DNA of 64,000 nucleotides. Origin: an uncultured Geobacter sp. (GTDB lineage Bacteria > Desulfobacterota > Desulfuromonadia > Geobacterales > DSM-12255). The position numbers and the translations under genes were made by a program. This document shows, piece after piece, positions 1 to 7,292 of the stretch (within the stretch, counting starts at the first letter, position 1; each line of letters starts with the position of its first letter). A model generated the notes under the pieces. That model saw only the letters and a program-made list of their open reading frames with translations, did no database searches and was not told where the DNA came from. The stretch spans positions 21,021 to 85,020 of the forward strand of contig CALMBF010000077.1 in NCBI GenBank assembly GCA_937860145.1. The letters run 5' to 3'.

Positions 1-1
1 T

Positions 2-754
2 GAACGCGAATACATCGGCAACGTCATGGCCGCACTGCTCGGCATTGTCACCCCCTTCTGCTCCTGCACGGCGGTGCCGCTCTTTATCGGCTTCGTCGAG
101 TCGGGGGTGCCGCTCGGCGTCACCTTTTCCTTCCTGATATCCTCCCCCATGGTCAACGAGGTTGCCCTCATCATGCTCTGGGGGATGTTCGGCTGGAGGA
201 TCGCCCTGATCTACGTCGGCACCGGCCTCATGGTGGCGATCGTCGCCGGCATCGTCATCGGCAGGCTCAGGATGGAACGGCACGTCCAGGATTACGTCTG
301 GGAGATGCAGGTGGGGAGTGCGGAGATCCCCGAGCAGAACTGGCCACAACGATGTACCTACGCCTACGACTACACCGTTGGACTGCTCAGGAAGATCTGG
401 CCCTATGTGATCGTCGGCATCGGTATCGGCGCCTTCATCCACGGCTACGTCCCCCAGGATTTCCTGGCCCGCTGGGCCGGGCGGGACAACCCCCTTGCCG
501 TCCCCGTGGCGGTCGCGCTCGGCGTGCCGCTCTACAGCAATGCCGCCGGGGTGATCCCCATCGTCCAGGCGCTCACTGCCAAGGGGATGGCCATCGGCAC
601 CGTGCTGGCGTTCATGATGGCGGTCACCGCCCTGTCCCTGCCGGAGGCGGTCATTCTCAGCAACGTCCTCAAGAAGCCGCTCCTGGCGACCTTCTTCGGC
701 ACCGTCGCCGCGGCCATCGTGATCGTCGGCTACCTGTTCAACGCAATCCTGTAG
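2..754 (+). CDS. Permease of the ArsP/DUF318 (YraQ) family, 5' end outside window
   Basis: Integral membrane permease, 250 residues visible. The reading frame is open from base 2, upstream of the ATG at 26, so the true start lies outside the window. The visible part is almost wholly hydrophobic with about six membrane segments and a hydrophilic loop around bases 270-370. The motif TPFCSCTAVPL (bases about 47-79) and the later SSPMVNE and GVPLYSNAAGV segments are typical of DUF318 permeases. ArsP, a member of that family, exports trivalent organoarsenicals; others are uncharacterised. The Cys pair in the first motif could bind a soft metal or metalloid. A CDF-like gene follows 16 bases downstream, then two thiol redox proteins and a CcdA homologue, which supports a thiol-linked metal(loid) role. 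The substrate is inferred. Confidence 0.85.
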   Translation, partial: EREYIGNVMAALLGIVTPFCSCTAVPLFIGFVESGVPLGVTFSFLISSPMVNEVALIMLWGMFGWRIALIYVGTGLMVAIVAGIVIGRLRMERHVQDYVWEMQVGSAEIPEQNWPQRCTYAYDYTVGLLRKIWPYVIVGIGIGAFIHGYVPQDFLARWAGRDNPLAVPVAVALGVPLYSNAAGVIPIVQALTAKGMAIGTVLAFMMAVTALSLPEAVILSNVLKKPLLATFFGTVAAAIVIVGYLFNAIL

Positions 755-770
755 AGGAGTACCATTACCC

Positions 771-1424
771 ATGAAAGAGCTAACCTACGGTCGTGCCAAC
801 CAGCTGGCCCTGTTCACGATTCTCTATAATCTGGCGGAAGGGCTGGTTTCGGTCTGGCTCGGCGTTGCTGACGAAACCCTTGCACTGTTCGGCTTTGGCG
901 TCGACTCCTTCATCGAGGTGGTTTCGGCGATCGGCGTCTGGCACATGTTGCGCCGGATCAGGGCCAACGGCAACGAGACCCGGGACGAATTCGAGCAGCG
1001 CGCCTTGAGGATCACAGGCACCGCCTTCTACATCCTGACGGCGGGACTTGTTATCACGGCAGGACTCAACCTCTATCAGGGGCACCGGCCGGAGACGACC
1101 CTGTGGGGTATCATTGTTTCGGCAGTCTCCATGTCGTTCATGTGGTTCCTGATCCATCAAAAGACCAAAGTCGGCAGAGCGCTGAACTCTCCGGCCATTA
1201 TGGCCGATGCAGCCTGTTCCCGCGCCTGCCTGTACCTGTCGGTTGCCTTGATGACTGCCAGCATTGGCTACGAGCTGACCGGCATCGGCAGTCTTGACGC
1301 CATCGGGGCGATGACGATTGCCTGGCTTACATTCCGGGAAGGCAGAGAAGCCTTTGCCAAGGCGAAGGGGATGAAGTGCTCCTGCAGCTGTTCCTGCGGT
1401 TCCAGGGAGGCCATGCCTGATTAA
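771..1424 (+). CDS. CDF-like membrane transporter with Cys-Cys intramembrane site and Cys-rich tail
   Basis: 217-residue membrane protein resembling the six-helix domain of cation diffusion facilitators, which export divalent metals by proton antiport. It lacks the long cytoplasmic C-terminal domain. The TM2 motif is GVDSFIEV (D45, E49), in register with the DxxxD of YiiP-type proteins. The TM5 motif is ADAACSRACL; the usual ADALHSRxD pattern places C149 and C153 where metal-binding His and Asp normally sit. The C-terminus ends in alternating cysteines (C203, C205, C207, C209). These features suggest a soft-metal or thiol-based site instead of zinc. The ATG at 771 follows a GAGGAG ribosome site. 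The gene sits between a DUF318 permease and thioredoxin-like genes. Transport is inferred; a sensor or accessory role is also possible. Confidence 0.75.
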   Translation: MKELTYGRANQLALFTILYNLAEGLVSVWLGVADETLALFGFGVDSFIEVVSAIGVWHMLRRIRANGNETRDEFEQRALRITGTAFYILTAGLVITAGLNLYQGHRPETTLWGIIVSAVSMSFMWFLIHQKTKVGRALNSPAIMADAACSRACLYLSVALMTASIGYELTGIGSLDAIGAMTIAWLTFREGREAFAKAKGMKCSCSCSCGSREAMPD

Positions 1425-1666
1425 AGCTCGACGCCACCGGTACCATCCGTGAAGCGCTCTCGAAAAGTCTGGCTACTGGTGCAGCAAGGTCGACACGGAG
1501 AGACCCTGCAGGCAAAACGGGGCGGCGTTGACGGCAATGATGACGTCCGGCGGACCGGATCCTGTCCTGTCGTGGTCTGCAAAGAAATGTCATACCGCGG
1601 CAGATGCTGTCCGCGGGAAATCATGCAACTGCCTGGCACGACGACCAGGCCAGAGGAGAAAGGACC

Positions 1667-1894
1667 ATGAAAATAGAAGTTCTCGGTACCGGCTGCGCCA
1701 AATGCACAACCCTCTACGATAACGTGAAAGCAGCACTGGCTGAACTGGGCAGGGATGCTGAGGTGGTGAAGGTGCAGGACATCCCGACAATCATGAAGTA
1801 CGGCGTCATGAGCACGCCGGCCCTCGTCGTCGATGGCCAGGTAAAGTTCGCCGGCAAGGCACCCGGCGTGGCGGAACTGAAAGGTCTGCTCTGA
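1667..1894 (+). CDS. Small thioredoxin-like CxxC protein (redox-active disulfide protein 2 family)
   Basis: 75-residue cytoplasmic protein with a glutaredoxin/thioredoxin fold pattern: beta strand, then CAKC (C10, C13), helix, and STPALVVDG with the cis-proline. It matches the small archaeal/bacterial redox-active disulfide proteins of the MTH895 type. The ATG at 1667 is chosen because of the GAGGAGAAAGG ribosome site just upstream; the frame stays open further 5' but codes nothing family-like there. The stop overlaps the start of the exported thioredoxin by one base, so the two are translationally coupled. It probably passes electrons or binds the metal(loid) handled by the neighbouring permeases. 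The preceding 242 bases (1425-1666) hold no gene that I recognise. Confidence 0.85.
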   Translation: MKIEVLGTGCAKCTTLYDNVKAALAELGRDAEVVKVQDIPTIMKYGVMSTPALVVDGQVKFAGKAPGVAELKGLL

Positions 1895-2271
1895 TGCGCC
1901 GGCTCATCGTATTGTCTCTCCTGCTTGTTGCCGGCATCGCCCGTGCCGAGCTCACGTCGGCACCGGCCGCTACCGTGACGAAGACGCTGGCATCGGGCAA
2001 ACCGGTGGTCATCGACCTGGGAGCCCGGACCTGCGTCCAGTGCAAGAAGATGGCGCCGATCCTCGAATCCCTGGCTACCGAATACCGGGGCAAGGCAGGG
2101 GTGCTGTTCATCGATGTCAGCTCCGACCCCGGCGCTGCCGAGCGCTTCAAGGTCCGGATGATCCCGACCCAGATCTTCTTCGATGCCCGGGGGAAAGAGG
2201 TGAAGCGGCATATCGGCTTCATGGACAAGGCGGGGATCGAGCAGGAACTCAGGGGGGCGGGGCTCAAGTGA
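1894..2271 (+). CDS. Exported thioredoxin-fold protein
   Basis: 125-residue thioredoxin-fold protein with an N-terminal signal peptide (hydrophobic residues 5-16, predicted cleavage after ARA at residue 18), so it should act in the periplasm. The active site is CVQC (C47, C50) after a DLGA strand, and MIPTQIF near residue 90 supplies the cis-proline. It starts in the one-base overlap with the upstream CxxC protein and overlaps the CcdA-like gene by four bases (GTGA). A periplasmic thioredoxin paired with a CcdA electron carrier is a recognised reducing relay: electrons from cytoplasmic thioredoxin cross the membrane through CcdA to this protein. The final substrate is unknown; the neighbours suggest a metal-site or transporter thiol. 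Confidence 0.85.
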   Translation: MRRLIVLSLLLVAGIARAELTSAPAATVTKTLASGKPVVIDLGARTCVQCKKMAPILESLATEYRGKAGVLFIDVSSDPGAAERFKVRMIPTQIFFDARGKEVKRHIGFMDKAGIEQELRGAGLK

Positions 2272-2957
2272 ACCTGCTCGACAACATCGAGCAGATCGTC
2301 GCCACCTGGCCGCTTCTTGCCTTCGGTGTCGTCTTCCTGGCCGGCATCGTGTCGTCGGCCTCACCCTGCGTGCTGGTGACCATCCCGCTTGTGGTAGGCT
2401 TCGTCGGAGGGTATGCCGACGGCGACCGCCGGAAGGCCTTCCGCTACTCCCTGGCCTTCGTCCTCGGCCTCTCCCTTACCTTCACCGCATTCGGCGCCGC
2501 CGCCGGGCTCCTGGGTACCCTGTTCGGCACCCTGGGCGGTAAATGGCACATTCTTGCCGGCATCGTCGCCATTGTCATGGGCTGCCAGCTGATGGGGCTC
2601 TACGAACTGCGTCTTCCGCTACCCCGCGACTTCAGGCCGAAGCAGGGTGGGATTATCGGCGCGCTCTTTCTTGGCCTCTTCTTCGGCGTCGTCTCCTCTC
2701 CCTGCGCCACCCCTGCGCTGGTCGTCATTCTCACCTTCGTCGCCACCAAGGGGCAGGTGCTGTACGGCATCGCCCTCCTCTTCACCTACGCCATCGGGCA
2801 CTGCCTGCTCATGCTGCTCGCCGGCACGTTCACCGGTTTCGTCGAGGCATTCGGCAACGCCCGCGGCATCGTCAGCTTCTCCACCTGGGCCAAGAGGCTC
2901 AGTGGTGCGATCATCACCGTGACAGGGTGCTGGTTTGTCTGGCAGGGGCTTCACTAG
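2268..2957 (+). CDS. CcdA/DsbD-type transmembrane thiol electron carrier
   Basis: 229-residue membrane protein with about six helices, close to the core DsbD beta/CcdA family in length. The two conserved redox cysteines lie in SSASPCVLV (C34) and SSPCATP (C146), the usual pair that shuttles reducing equivalents from cytoplasmic thioredoxin to periplasmic partners. The start is a GTG inside the four-base overlap with the upstream thioredoxin; the open frame continues 5' but only over the coding sequence of that gene. It closes the operon of permease, CDF-like protein and two thiol redox proteins. Family members serve cytochrome c maturation or general disulfide reduction. Here the context points to a dedicated relay for the metal(loid) module. 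Confidence 0.88.
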   Translation: MNLLDNIEQIVATWPLLAFGVVFLAGIVSSASPCVLVTIPLVVGFVGGYADGDRRKAFRYSLAFVLGLSLTFTAFGAAAGLLGTLFGTLGGKWHILAGIVAIVMGCQLMGLYELRLPLPRDFRPKQGGIIGALFLGLFFGVVSSPCATPALVVILTFVATKGQVLYGIALLFTYAIGHCLLMLLAGTFTGFVEAFGNARGIVSFSTWAKRLSGAIITVTGCWFVWQGLH

Positions 2958-3023
2958 CACATCACCACCAGTTGCTTACCCGGGCAGACTCAGCCCCTTG
3001 CTACAGGTACCAGATACAACAAA

Positions 3024-3052
3024 AGCGTTTGAATGCGTGCCATTCAAACGCT
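3024..3052. other. Perfect 12-bp inverted repeat after the ccdA-like gene
   Basis: Twelve bases at 3024-3035 are the exact reverse complement of 3041-3052, separated by a five-base loop. It lies 67 bases after the ccdA-like stop and about 90 bases before the tRNA promoter. No T-run follows, so it is not a classic intrinsic terminator. It could be an imperfect terminator, a transcript-end protecting hairpin or a protein-binding site. Confidence 0.45.
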
Positions 3053-3138
3053 CTCTGAGCCGACCTCCAGTCTCAAATAAAGACCTCTTGCAACAAACGG
3101 TCATTCTCCCGTCAGCAATTCTCTCATCAACTTCGGGC

Positions 3139-3167
3139 TTGCGTTCATGAACTGATTTGATTATAAT
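3139..3167 (+). promoter_or_regulatory. Predicted sigma70 promoter of tRNA-Leu
   Basis: TTGCGT at 3139-3144 and a perfect TATAAT at 3162-3167 are separated by 17 bases. The -10 box ends 11 bases before the first base of the mature tRNA. This is inferred from consensus and position only. Confidence 0.65.
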
Positions 3168-3178
3168 TTTTTCTCTTT

Positions 3179-3260
3179 GCCAGAGTGGCGGAATGGCAGA
3201 CGCATTCGACTCAAAATCGAACGGGAAACCGTGTGGGTTCGACTCCCACCTCTGGTACCA
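3179..3260 (+). tRNA. tRNA-Leu (anticodon CAA)
   Basis: An 82-base gene that folds as a class II tRNA. The acceptor GCCAGAG (3179-3185) pairs with CTCTGGT (3250-3256), and a discriminator A and an encoded CCA (3258-3260) follow. The anticodon stem TTCGA/TCGAA flanks the loop CTCAAAA, giving anticodon CAA, which reads UUG leucine codons. A short variable arm (CGG/CCG) and the T arm with GTTCGA are present. The long variable arm and the G-U first pair fit bacterial tRNA-Leu. Confidence 0.95.
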
Positions 3261-3271
3261 ACAGAAGATGC

Positions 3272-3302
3272 GGGAGCATGGAAAAATCCATGCTCCCTTT
3301 TT
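3272..3302 (+). terminator. Intrinsic terminator after tRNA-Leu
   Basis: A ten-base stem (3272-3281 with 3288-3297) with a six-base loop is followed by five T residues on the plus strand. It lies 11 bases after the tRNA. On the minus strand no T-run follows the stem, so it serves the tRNA only. Confidence 0.8.
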
Positions 3303-3303
3303 G

Positions 3304-3978
3304 TTACCCCCGCAGCTCGCCGGGGGAGAAGAGAAAGATGAACCGGAAGAGACAGTACTTGTAGAACTCGGAGAAGAGCAACCGGACGCTGCCGCCGTGA
3401 CTCCACCACCCCTCGGTCGACGGGTTCGACGTCACCGGGTAGGGATAGATGGCCACATCCCGGGGGAACACCTGGCGGAAGAGGAGCAGGGAACGCTTCA
3501 TGTGGTAACGGGAGGTGAGCAGCAGCATGGACCGCACGTTGTGCTGCATGAGCATTTGCCTGGCCAGGATGGCATTTTCCAGGGTATTGCGGGAAACGTT
3601 CTCCAGGTAGACCTGGTCGCCGCCACGCTGGCCCGCTTTCTCCACGAACAGGTCGGACTTGCGCACCGACGGGTCGACGCCGATGAGAAACAGCCTCTCG
3701 CCTTTCCCCTCCCGGTAGAGCCGCACCCCCTCTTCGATCCGCCCCTTGCCGCCGGCAAGAACGACCACCGCATCGGTGCGCACATCCCGCTGCCGGACGG
3801 AAAAGGTCTTATACACGAAATCGACGAAAAGCACCGTCAGAACCAGTGCCGCAAGAATCACCAGGGAAAACAGACCCTTCACCAATGCCACAAATGATCT
3901 CCGCTCAAGAAATGCCGTGCCGTGTCCCCGGATTATTACCCGTAACGACACCAGCGGACAAGCTCTAAAAAAGAGCAA
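3304..3978 (-). CDS. YdcF/SanA-like DUF218 membrane-anchored protein
   Basis: 224-residue protein with one membrane segment (about residues 33-52) followed by a DUF218 domain. Family motifs are visible: VVLAGGKGRIEEGVRLYREG, then SRNTLENA, then LLTSRYHMKRSLLLF. E. coli relatives (SanA, ElyC, YdcF) are linked to envelope integrity, vancomycin resistance and peptidoglycan or enterobacterial common antigen precursors, but no reaction is firmly established. The first 30 residues are not family-like; a start nearer the membrane segment (the GTG before ALVKG) is possible. It is divergent from rpmB and ends just beyond the tRNA terminator. Confidence 0.78.
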   Translation of the reverse strand: MLFFRACPLVSLRVIIRGHGTAFLERRSFVALVKGLFSLVILAALVLTVLFVDFVYKTFSVRQRDVRTDAVVVLAGGKGRIEEGVRLYREGKGERLFLIGVDPSVRKSDLFVEKAGQRGGDQVYLENVSRNTLENAILARQMLMQHNVRSMLLLTSRYHMKRSLLLFRQVFPRDVAIYPYPVTSNPSTEGWWSHGGSVRLLFSEFYKYCLFRFIFLFSPGELRG

Positions 3979-3986
3979 AATTGTAC

Positions 3987-4015
3987 TTGCTCTTTATGCC
4001 TGTTTCTGCTATTAA
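3987..4015 (+). promoter_or_regulatory. Predicted promoter of rpmB
   Basis: TTGCTC at 3987-3992 and TATTAA at 4010-4015 are 17 bases apart, and the -10 box lies 31 bases before the rpmB start. An AGGAGG-type ribosome site follows. This is a consensus-based call only. Confidence 0.45.
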
Positions 4016-4046
4016 ATGATGCTTCAGTCTCTCAGGAGGTAACACC

Positions 4047-4238
4047 ATGTCTAAAGTATGTGAAATCTGTGGCAAGGGTCCGAGCTTCGGGAACAACGTG
4101 AGTCACGCCAACAACAAAACCCGTCGTACCTGGCACCCCAACCTGCAGAAAGTTAAAGCTATCCGGCAGGGTACTGTAAAAAGCATCAAGGTCTGCACCC
4201 GTTGCATCCGCTCCGGTCATGTAACCAAGGCTCTCTGA
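4047..4238 (+). CDS. rpmB: 50S ribosomal protein L28, zinc-ribbon (C+) form
   Basis: 63-residue ribosomal protein of the large subunit. The start [12 protein letters not shown], the central [16 protein letters not shown] and the C-terminal [10 protein letters not shown] are diagnostic of L28. It carries two CxxC pairs (C5/C8 and C50/C53), so it is the zinc-binding C+ form. Organisms with C+ ribosomal proteins often also keep zinc-free paralogues for zinc starvation; none is in this window. The ribosome site AGGAGG lies just before the ATG. It stands alone between a divergent YdcF-like gene and a bidirectional terminator. Confidence 0.97.
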   Translation: MSKVCEICGKGPSFGNNVSHANNKTRRTWHPNLQKVKAIRQGTVKSIKVCTRCIRSGHVTKAL

Positions 4239-4274
4239 AACAGTCAGCAGCGAACCTCTTAGATAGTTTGAACA

Positions 4275-4312
4275 AAAGCCGCATTCAATCCCGTTGAATG
4301 CGGCTTTGTTTT
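4275..4312. terminator. Bidirectional intrinsic terminator between rpmB and ridA
   Basis: A 14-base perfect stem (4275-4288 with 4294-4307) with a five-base loop is flanked by T-rich sequence on both strands (GTTTT on plus, TTTTGTT on minus). It ends the converging rpmB and ridA transcripts. Confidence 0.85.
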
Positions 4313-4348
4313 ATCCGCTACCCAGTGACGGTACCGGCACAGTCGTTT

Positions 4349-4732
4349 CTAGCCGGCCAGGGCGACCACCTCGATCTCGATAGCCACCCCCTTGGGGAGG
4401 GCACTGACCTGCACGGTCGACCGGGCCGGGGGCGCTGCGGGAAAATGGCGGCCGTATATCTCGTTCACCTGCCCGAAATCGGCCAGATCGGTCAGGAATA
4501 TGGTAGTCTTCACCACCGACGGGAAACCGGTGCCGGCCGCGGTCAGCAGCGCCCCGATGTTCCGCATGACCTGTTCGGTCTGGGCGACAATGCCGCCGGA
4601 CACAACCTCTCCACTGGCAGGGTCAATGGGTATCTGCCCCGAAAAGAAGATGAACCCGCCACCCCTCACCCCCTGGGAATAGGGACCAATCGCCGCCGGT
4701 GCACTATCGGTATGAATGATCGTTCTTTCCAT
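4349..4732 (-). CDS. ridA: RidA family enamine/imine deaminase
   Basis: 127-residue member of the YjgF/YER057c/UK114 family. RidA hydrolyses reactive 2-aminoacrylate and other enamines made by PLP enzymes, protecting cells from them. Visible signatures are AIGPYSQGV near the N-terminus, FFSGQIPIDP, and PARSTVQVSALPKG near residue 105, which carries the catalytic arginine. The length is normal and the start has a GGGAGG ribosome site. It is 60 bases downstream of the RelA/SpoT gene on the same strand and ends at a bidirectional terminator. Confidence 0.95.
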   Translation of the reverse strand: MERTIIHTDSAPAAIGPYSQGVRGGGFIFFSGQIPIDPASGEVVSGGIVAQTEQVMRNIGALLTAAGTGFPSVVKTTIFLTDLADFGQVNEIYGRHFPAAPPARSTVQVSALPKGVAIEIEVVALAG

Positions 4733-4792
4733 CGGTTAACACCTCCCACCTGATTCAGTCCTTCAAGATTTTCCCCGATGACGGGGATCCTT

Positions 4793-6943
4793 TCAACTGC
4801 GCAACCTCTCCACATTGGTCACACCAGGGAGTTTCAGGATCGAGTTCATCACCTTACGAAGATGATCCAGGTCCGTCACCTCGACCTCGAAGATGTTGAC
4901 CCCCATCCGGTCCACCGTACTCTGGATATGGGCGCTGGTTATGTTGGCCTCGCAGTTGGTGATGGCCTGACTGATGTTGGCCAGGATCCCCTTCTGATCG
5001 TGACAGGCCACCCTGATTTTCACCGGCAGTGCGGCTTTCTTGTCCCGGCTCCAGGCGACCTCGATACGCCGCTCGGGATCGCTCCCCAGGGCAACGACAC
5101 AGTCGCTGGAATGAACCGTTACCCCCCTCCCCCGGGTGATGAAGCCGACGATCTCGTCGCCGGGAAGGGGATTGCAGCATTTGCCGAACCGCACCATGAC
5201 ATCCTCCACGCCGCCGATCTGAATGGCACTGGAGGGTTTCCCCTTGAGTTTGTTGATGATCTTTTCGACCCGGGACTCGGACTTTTCCCGGGGGATGTCG
5301 AGTTTCTCGTGGGGCACCAGCTTGCCGACGACCTGCAGGCAGGAAAGCTTGCCGTAGCCGATCGCTGCCATGAGATCATCCTCGGAATGGAGACCGAACT
5401 CGGCCGCAACCCGCTTGATGTCGCCGTTTTTCTGCATTTTGGCGAAGTTGAGGGAGTAGCGGCGGAACTCCTTCTCGCAGATCTCCCTCCCCAGCGAAAT
5501 GCTGCGCTTGCGCTCCTCGGTCTTGATCCATGCCCTGATCCTGTTCCTCGCCCGGGAGCTTTTGACGATCTTCAACCAGTCCTTGCTGGGGGTGTGGTGG
5601 GGAGAGGTGATGACCTCGACGATTTCCCCGTTCTTCAGCTCGTGCTTCAGCGGCACCAGCTTGCCGTCGACCTTGGCGCCGACGCAGCGATGGCCCACAT
5701 CGCTGTGGATGCTGTAGGCGAAGTCGATGGGGGTTGCCCCCTTGGGGAACGACTTGACGTCACCCTTGGGGGTGAATACGTAGACCTCTTCGGGGAAAAG
5801 CTCGACCTTGACGCTGTCCATGAATTCCCGGGAATCCTGCAGCTCCTGCTGCCACTCCAGAAGCTGCCTCAGCCAGGCAAAGCGCTTGACCTCCCGCTCG
5901 TCGTACCCCTTCCCCTCCTTGTACTTCCAGTGGGCGGCGATCCCCGCCTCGGCAACGCGGTGCATCTCCTCGGTACGGATCTGCACCTCCATCCGCTCGC
6001 CGGTGGGGCCGATCACCGTGGTATGCAGCGACTGGTACATGTTCCCCTTGGGCATGGCGATGTAGTCCTTGAACCTCCCGGGAATCGGCTTCCAGGTGGA
6101 ATGGACCAGGCCGAGCAGTTCGTAGCAGGCCCGGATATCCTCGACCATGACGCGGATGGCGACCAGGTCGTAGATCTGGTCGATGTCCACGTTGCGCTTC
6201 ACCATCTTGCGATAGATCGAGTAAAGGTGCTTGCTCCTGCCGGAAACCTCCCCCCTGATGCCGTGCTCGGCCAGCTTCTCGGAGATGACCCGTTTCACCT
6301 CATCGATGTAGGCCTCCCGCTCCTTCTTCTTCATGCTCACCTTGGAGGCGAGGTCGTAATAGACCTGGGGATCCAGGTAGCGGAAAGAGAGGTCCTCGAG
6401 CTCGCTCTTCACCCACTGGATACCAAGGCGGTGGGCGATCGGTGCATAGATGTCCAGGGTCTCCCGGGCAATGGCACGTTGCTTGACTTCGGGCTGGTAC
6501 TGCAGGGTGCGCATGTTGTGGAGACGGTCGGCAAGCTTGATCAGGATGACGCGGATATCGTCAGACATGGCGAGGAGCATCTTGCGGAAGTTTTCCGCCT
6601 GGCTCTCCTCCTTGGTCTTGAAGTGGATCTTGCCGATCTTCGTCACCCCGTTGACCAGGCTGGCGACCTCCTCCCCGAACATCTCCGCCAGCTCCTCCAG
6701 GGTCGTCAGGGTATCCTCCACCGTATCGTGAAGCAGACCGGTGACAACCGACGGCACATCCAGCTTCAGGTCTGCCAGGATAGCCGAGACCTCCATGGGA
6801 TGTACCAGGTACGGCTCACCGGAGAGGCGGGTCTGCCCCTGGTGTACCTTGGCGCAGTAGACATAAGCCTTGCGGATGATGTCCAGGTCCGCAGAGGTGT
6901 TGTAGGAAGAGACCTTGCTTAATATGTCATTGAGTCTGATCAT
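4793..6943 (-). CDS. Bifunctional (p)ppGpp synthetase/hydrolase (RelA/SpoT)
   Basis: 716-residue RSH enzyme that makes and degrades (p)ppGpp in the stringent response. The N-terminal HD hydrolase domain is intact (H48, H72-D73, E76-D77 in HDTVEDT), so hydrolysis should be active. The synthetase domain follows at about residues 230-350 (SGRSKHLYSIYRKM, IYDLVAIRVMV, GRFKDYIAMPKGN). A TGS domain (VYVFTPKGDVKSFPKG) lies at about 385-445, and a C-terminal ACT domain (HDQKGILANISQAI) ends the protein. It is the long bifunctional Rel type. Upstream lie rpoZ, gmk and yicC, an arrangement like the E. coli gmk-rpoZ-spoT locus, but here a hairpin after rpoZ may partly separate the transcripts. Confidence 0.96.
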   Translation of the reverse strand: MIRLNDILSKVSSYNTSADLDIIRKAYVYCAKVHQGQTRLSGEPYLVHPMEVSAILADLKLDVPSVVTGLLHDTVEDTLTTLEELAEMFGEEVASLVNGVTKIGKIHFKTKEESQAENFRKMLLAMSDDIRVILIKLADRLHNMRTLQYQPEVKQRAIARETLDIYAPIAHRLGIQWVKSELEDLSFRYLDPQVYYDLASKVSMKKKEREAYIDEVKRVISEKLAEHGIRGEVSGRSKHLYSIYRKMVKRNVDIDQIYDLVAIRVMVEDIRACYELLGLVHSTWKPIPGRFKDYIAMPKGNMYQSLHTTVIGPTGERMEVQIRTEEMHRVAEAGIAAHWKYKEGKGYDEREVKRFAWLRQLLEWQQELQDSREFMDSVKVELFPEEVYVFTPKGDVKSFPKGATPIDFAYSIHSDVGHRCVGAKVDGKLVPLKHELKNGEIVEVITSPHHTPSKDWLKIVKSSRARNRIRAWIKTEERKRSISLGREICEKEFRRYSLNFAKMQKNGDIKRVAAEFGLHSEDDLMAAIGYGKLSCLQVVGKLVPHEKLDIPREKSESRVEKIINKLKGKPSSAIQIGGVEDVMVRFGKCCNPLPGDEIVGFITRGRGVTVHSSDCVVALGSDPERRIEVAWSRDKKAALPVKIRVACHDQKGILANISQAITNCEANITSAHIQSTVDRMGVNIFEVEVTDLDHLRKVMNSILKLPGVTNVERLRS

Positions 6944-6967
6944 GGAATAGGCACACTAACCGAGCGT

Positions 6968-7000
6968 AAAAGAAAGGCGACGATTAATACCGTCGCCTTT
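6968..7000 (-). terminator. Intrinsic terminator after rpoZ
   Basis: A perfect ten-base stem (6973-6982 with 6991-7000) is followed on the minus strand by TTTCTTTT-type sequence. It lies between rpoZ and the (p)ppGpp synthetase gene, so it should reduce read-through from the gmk-rpoZ transcript into the stringent-response gene. Confidence 0.7.
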
Positions 7001-7036
7001 GGCGTTAAGCTGATATGAAAAAACCCTTGTCGACCG

Positions 7037-7249
7037 TTATTTCCCGCCGCGACGGCCGGAATACTCGTACTTGACCTTGCCTGCGGCGATCTCGCGCAAA
7101 GAGAGGACGACGTTCTTGTTTTCAGCCTTGTTGTCGATGAGAGGCTTTGCCCCCTTGTAGTGCTGCTTGACCCTTTTGGAAGCGAGCATCACCAGAAGGA
7201 AACGGTTATCTACGTGCTCCAGACAATCTTCAACAGTAACCCTTGCCAT
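7037..7249 (-). CDS. rpoZ: RNA polymerase omega subunit
   Basis: 70-residue omega subunit, which helps fold the beta-prime subunit and takes part in ppGpp binding to RNA polymerase in proteobacteria. The start at 7249 gives [13 protein letters not shown], the classical beginning, followed by [15 protein letters not shown]. An open frame continues upstream but only over the end of gmk, so this ATG with its GGAGAGTC ribosome site is preferred. It lies 44 bases downstream of gmk and upstream of the (p)ppGpp synthetase gene. Confidence 0.95.
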   Translation of the reverse strand: MARVTVEDCLEHVDNRFLLVMLASKRVKQHYKGAKPLIDNKAENKNVVLSLREIAAGKVKYEYSGRRGGK

Positions 7250-7292
7250 AATTGACTCTCCTGAAAGAAGTGGACGGCCGGTCCGCCGTCCC

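Noticed and set aside
3157..3897. Plus-strand open frame starting inside tRNA-Leu
   Set aside because: The first part is the translated tRNA gene and the rest is antisense to the YdcF-like gene.
4778..6922. Long plus-strand open frame of about 714 codons opposite the (p)ppGpp enzyme
   Set aside because: It is antisense to a gene with clear HD, synthetase, TGS and ACT motifs, and its residues look like GC-rich filler. No ribosome site or family motif is seen.
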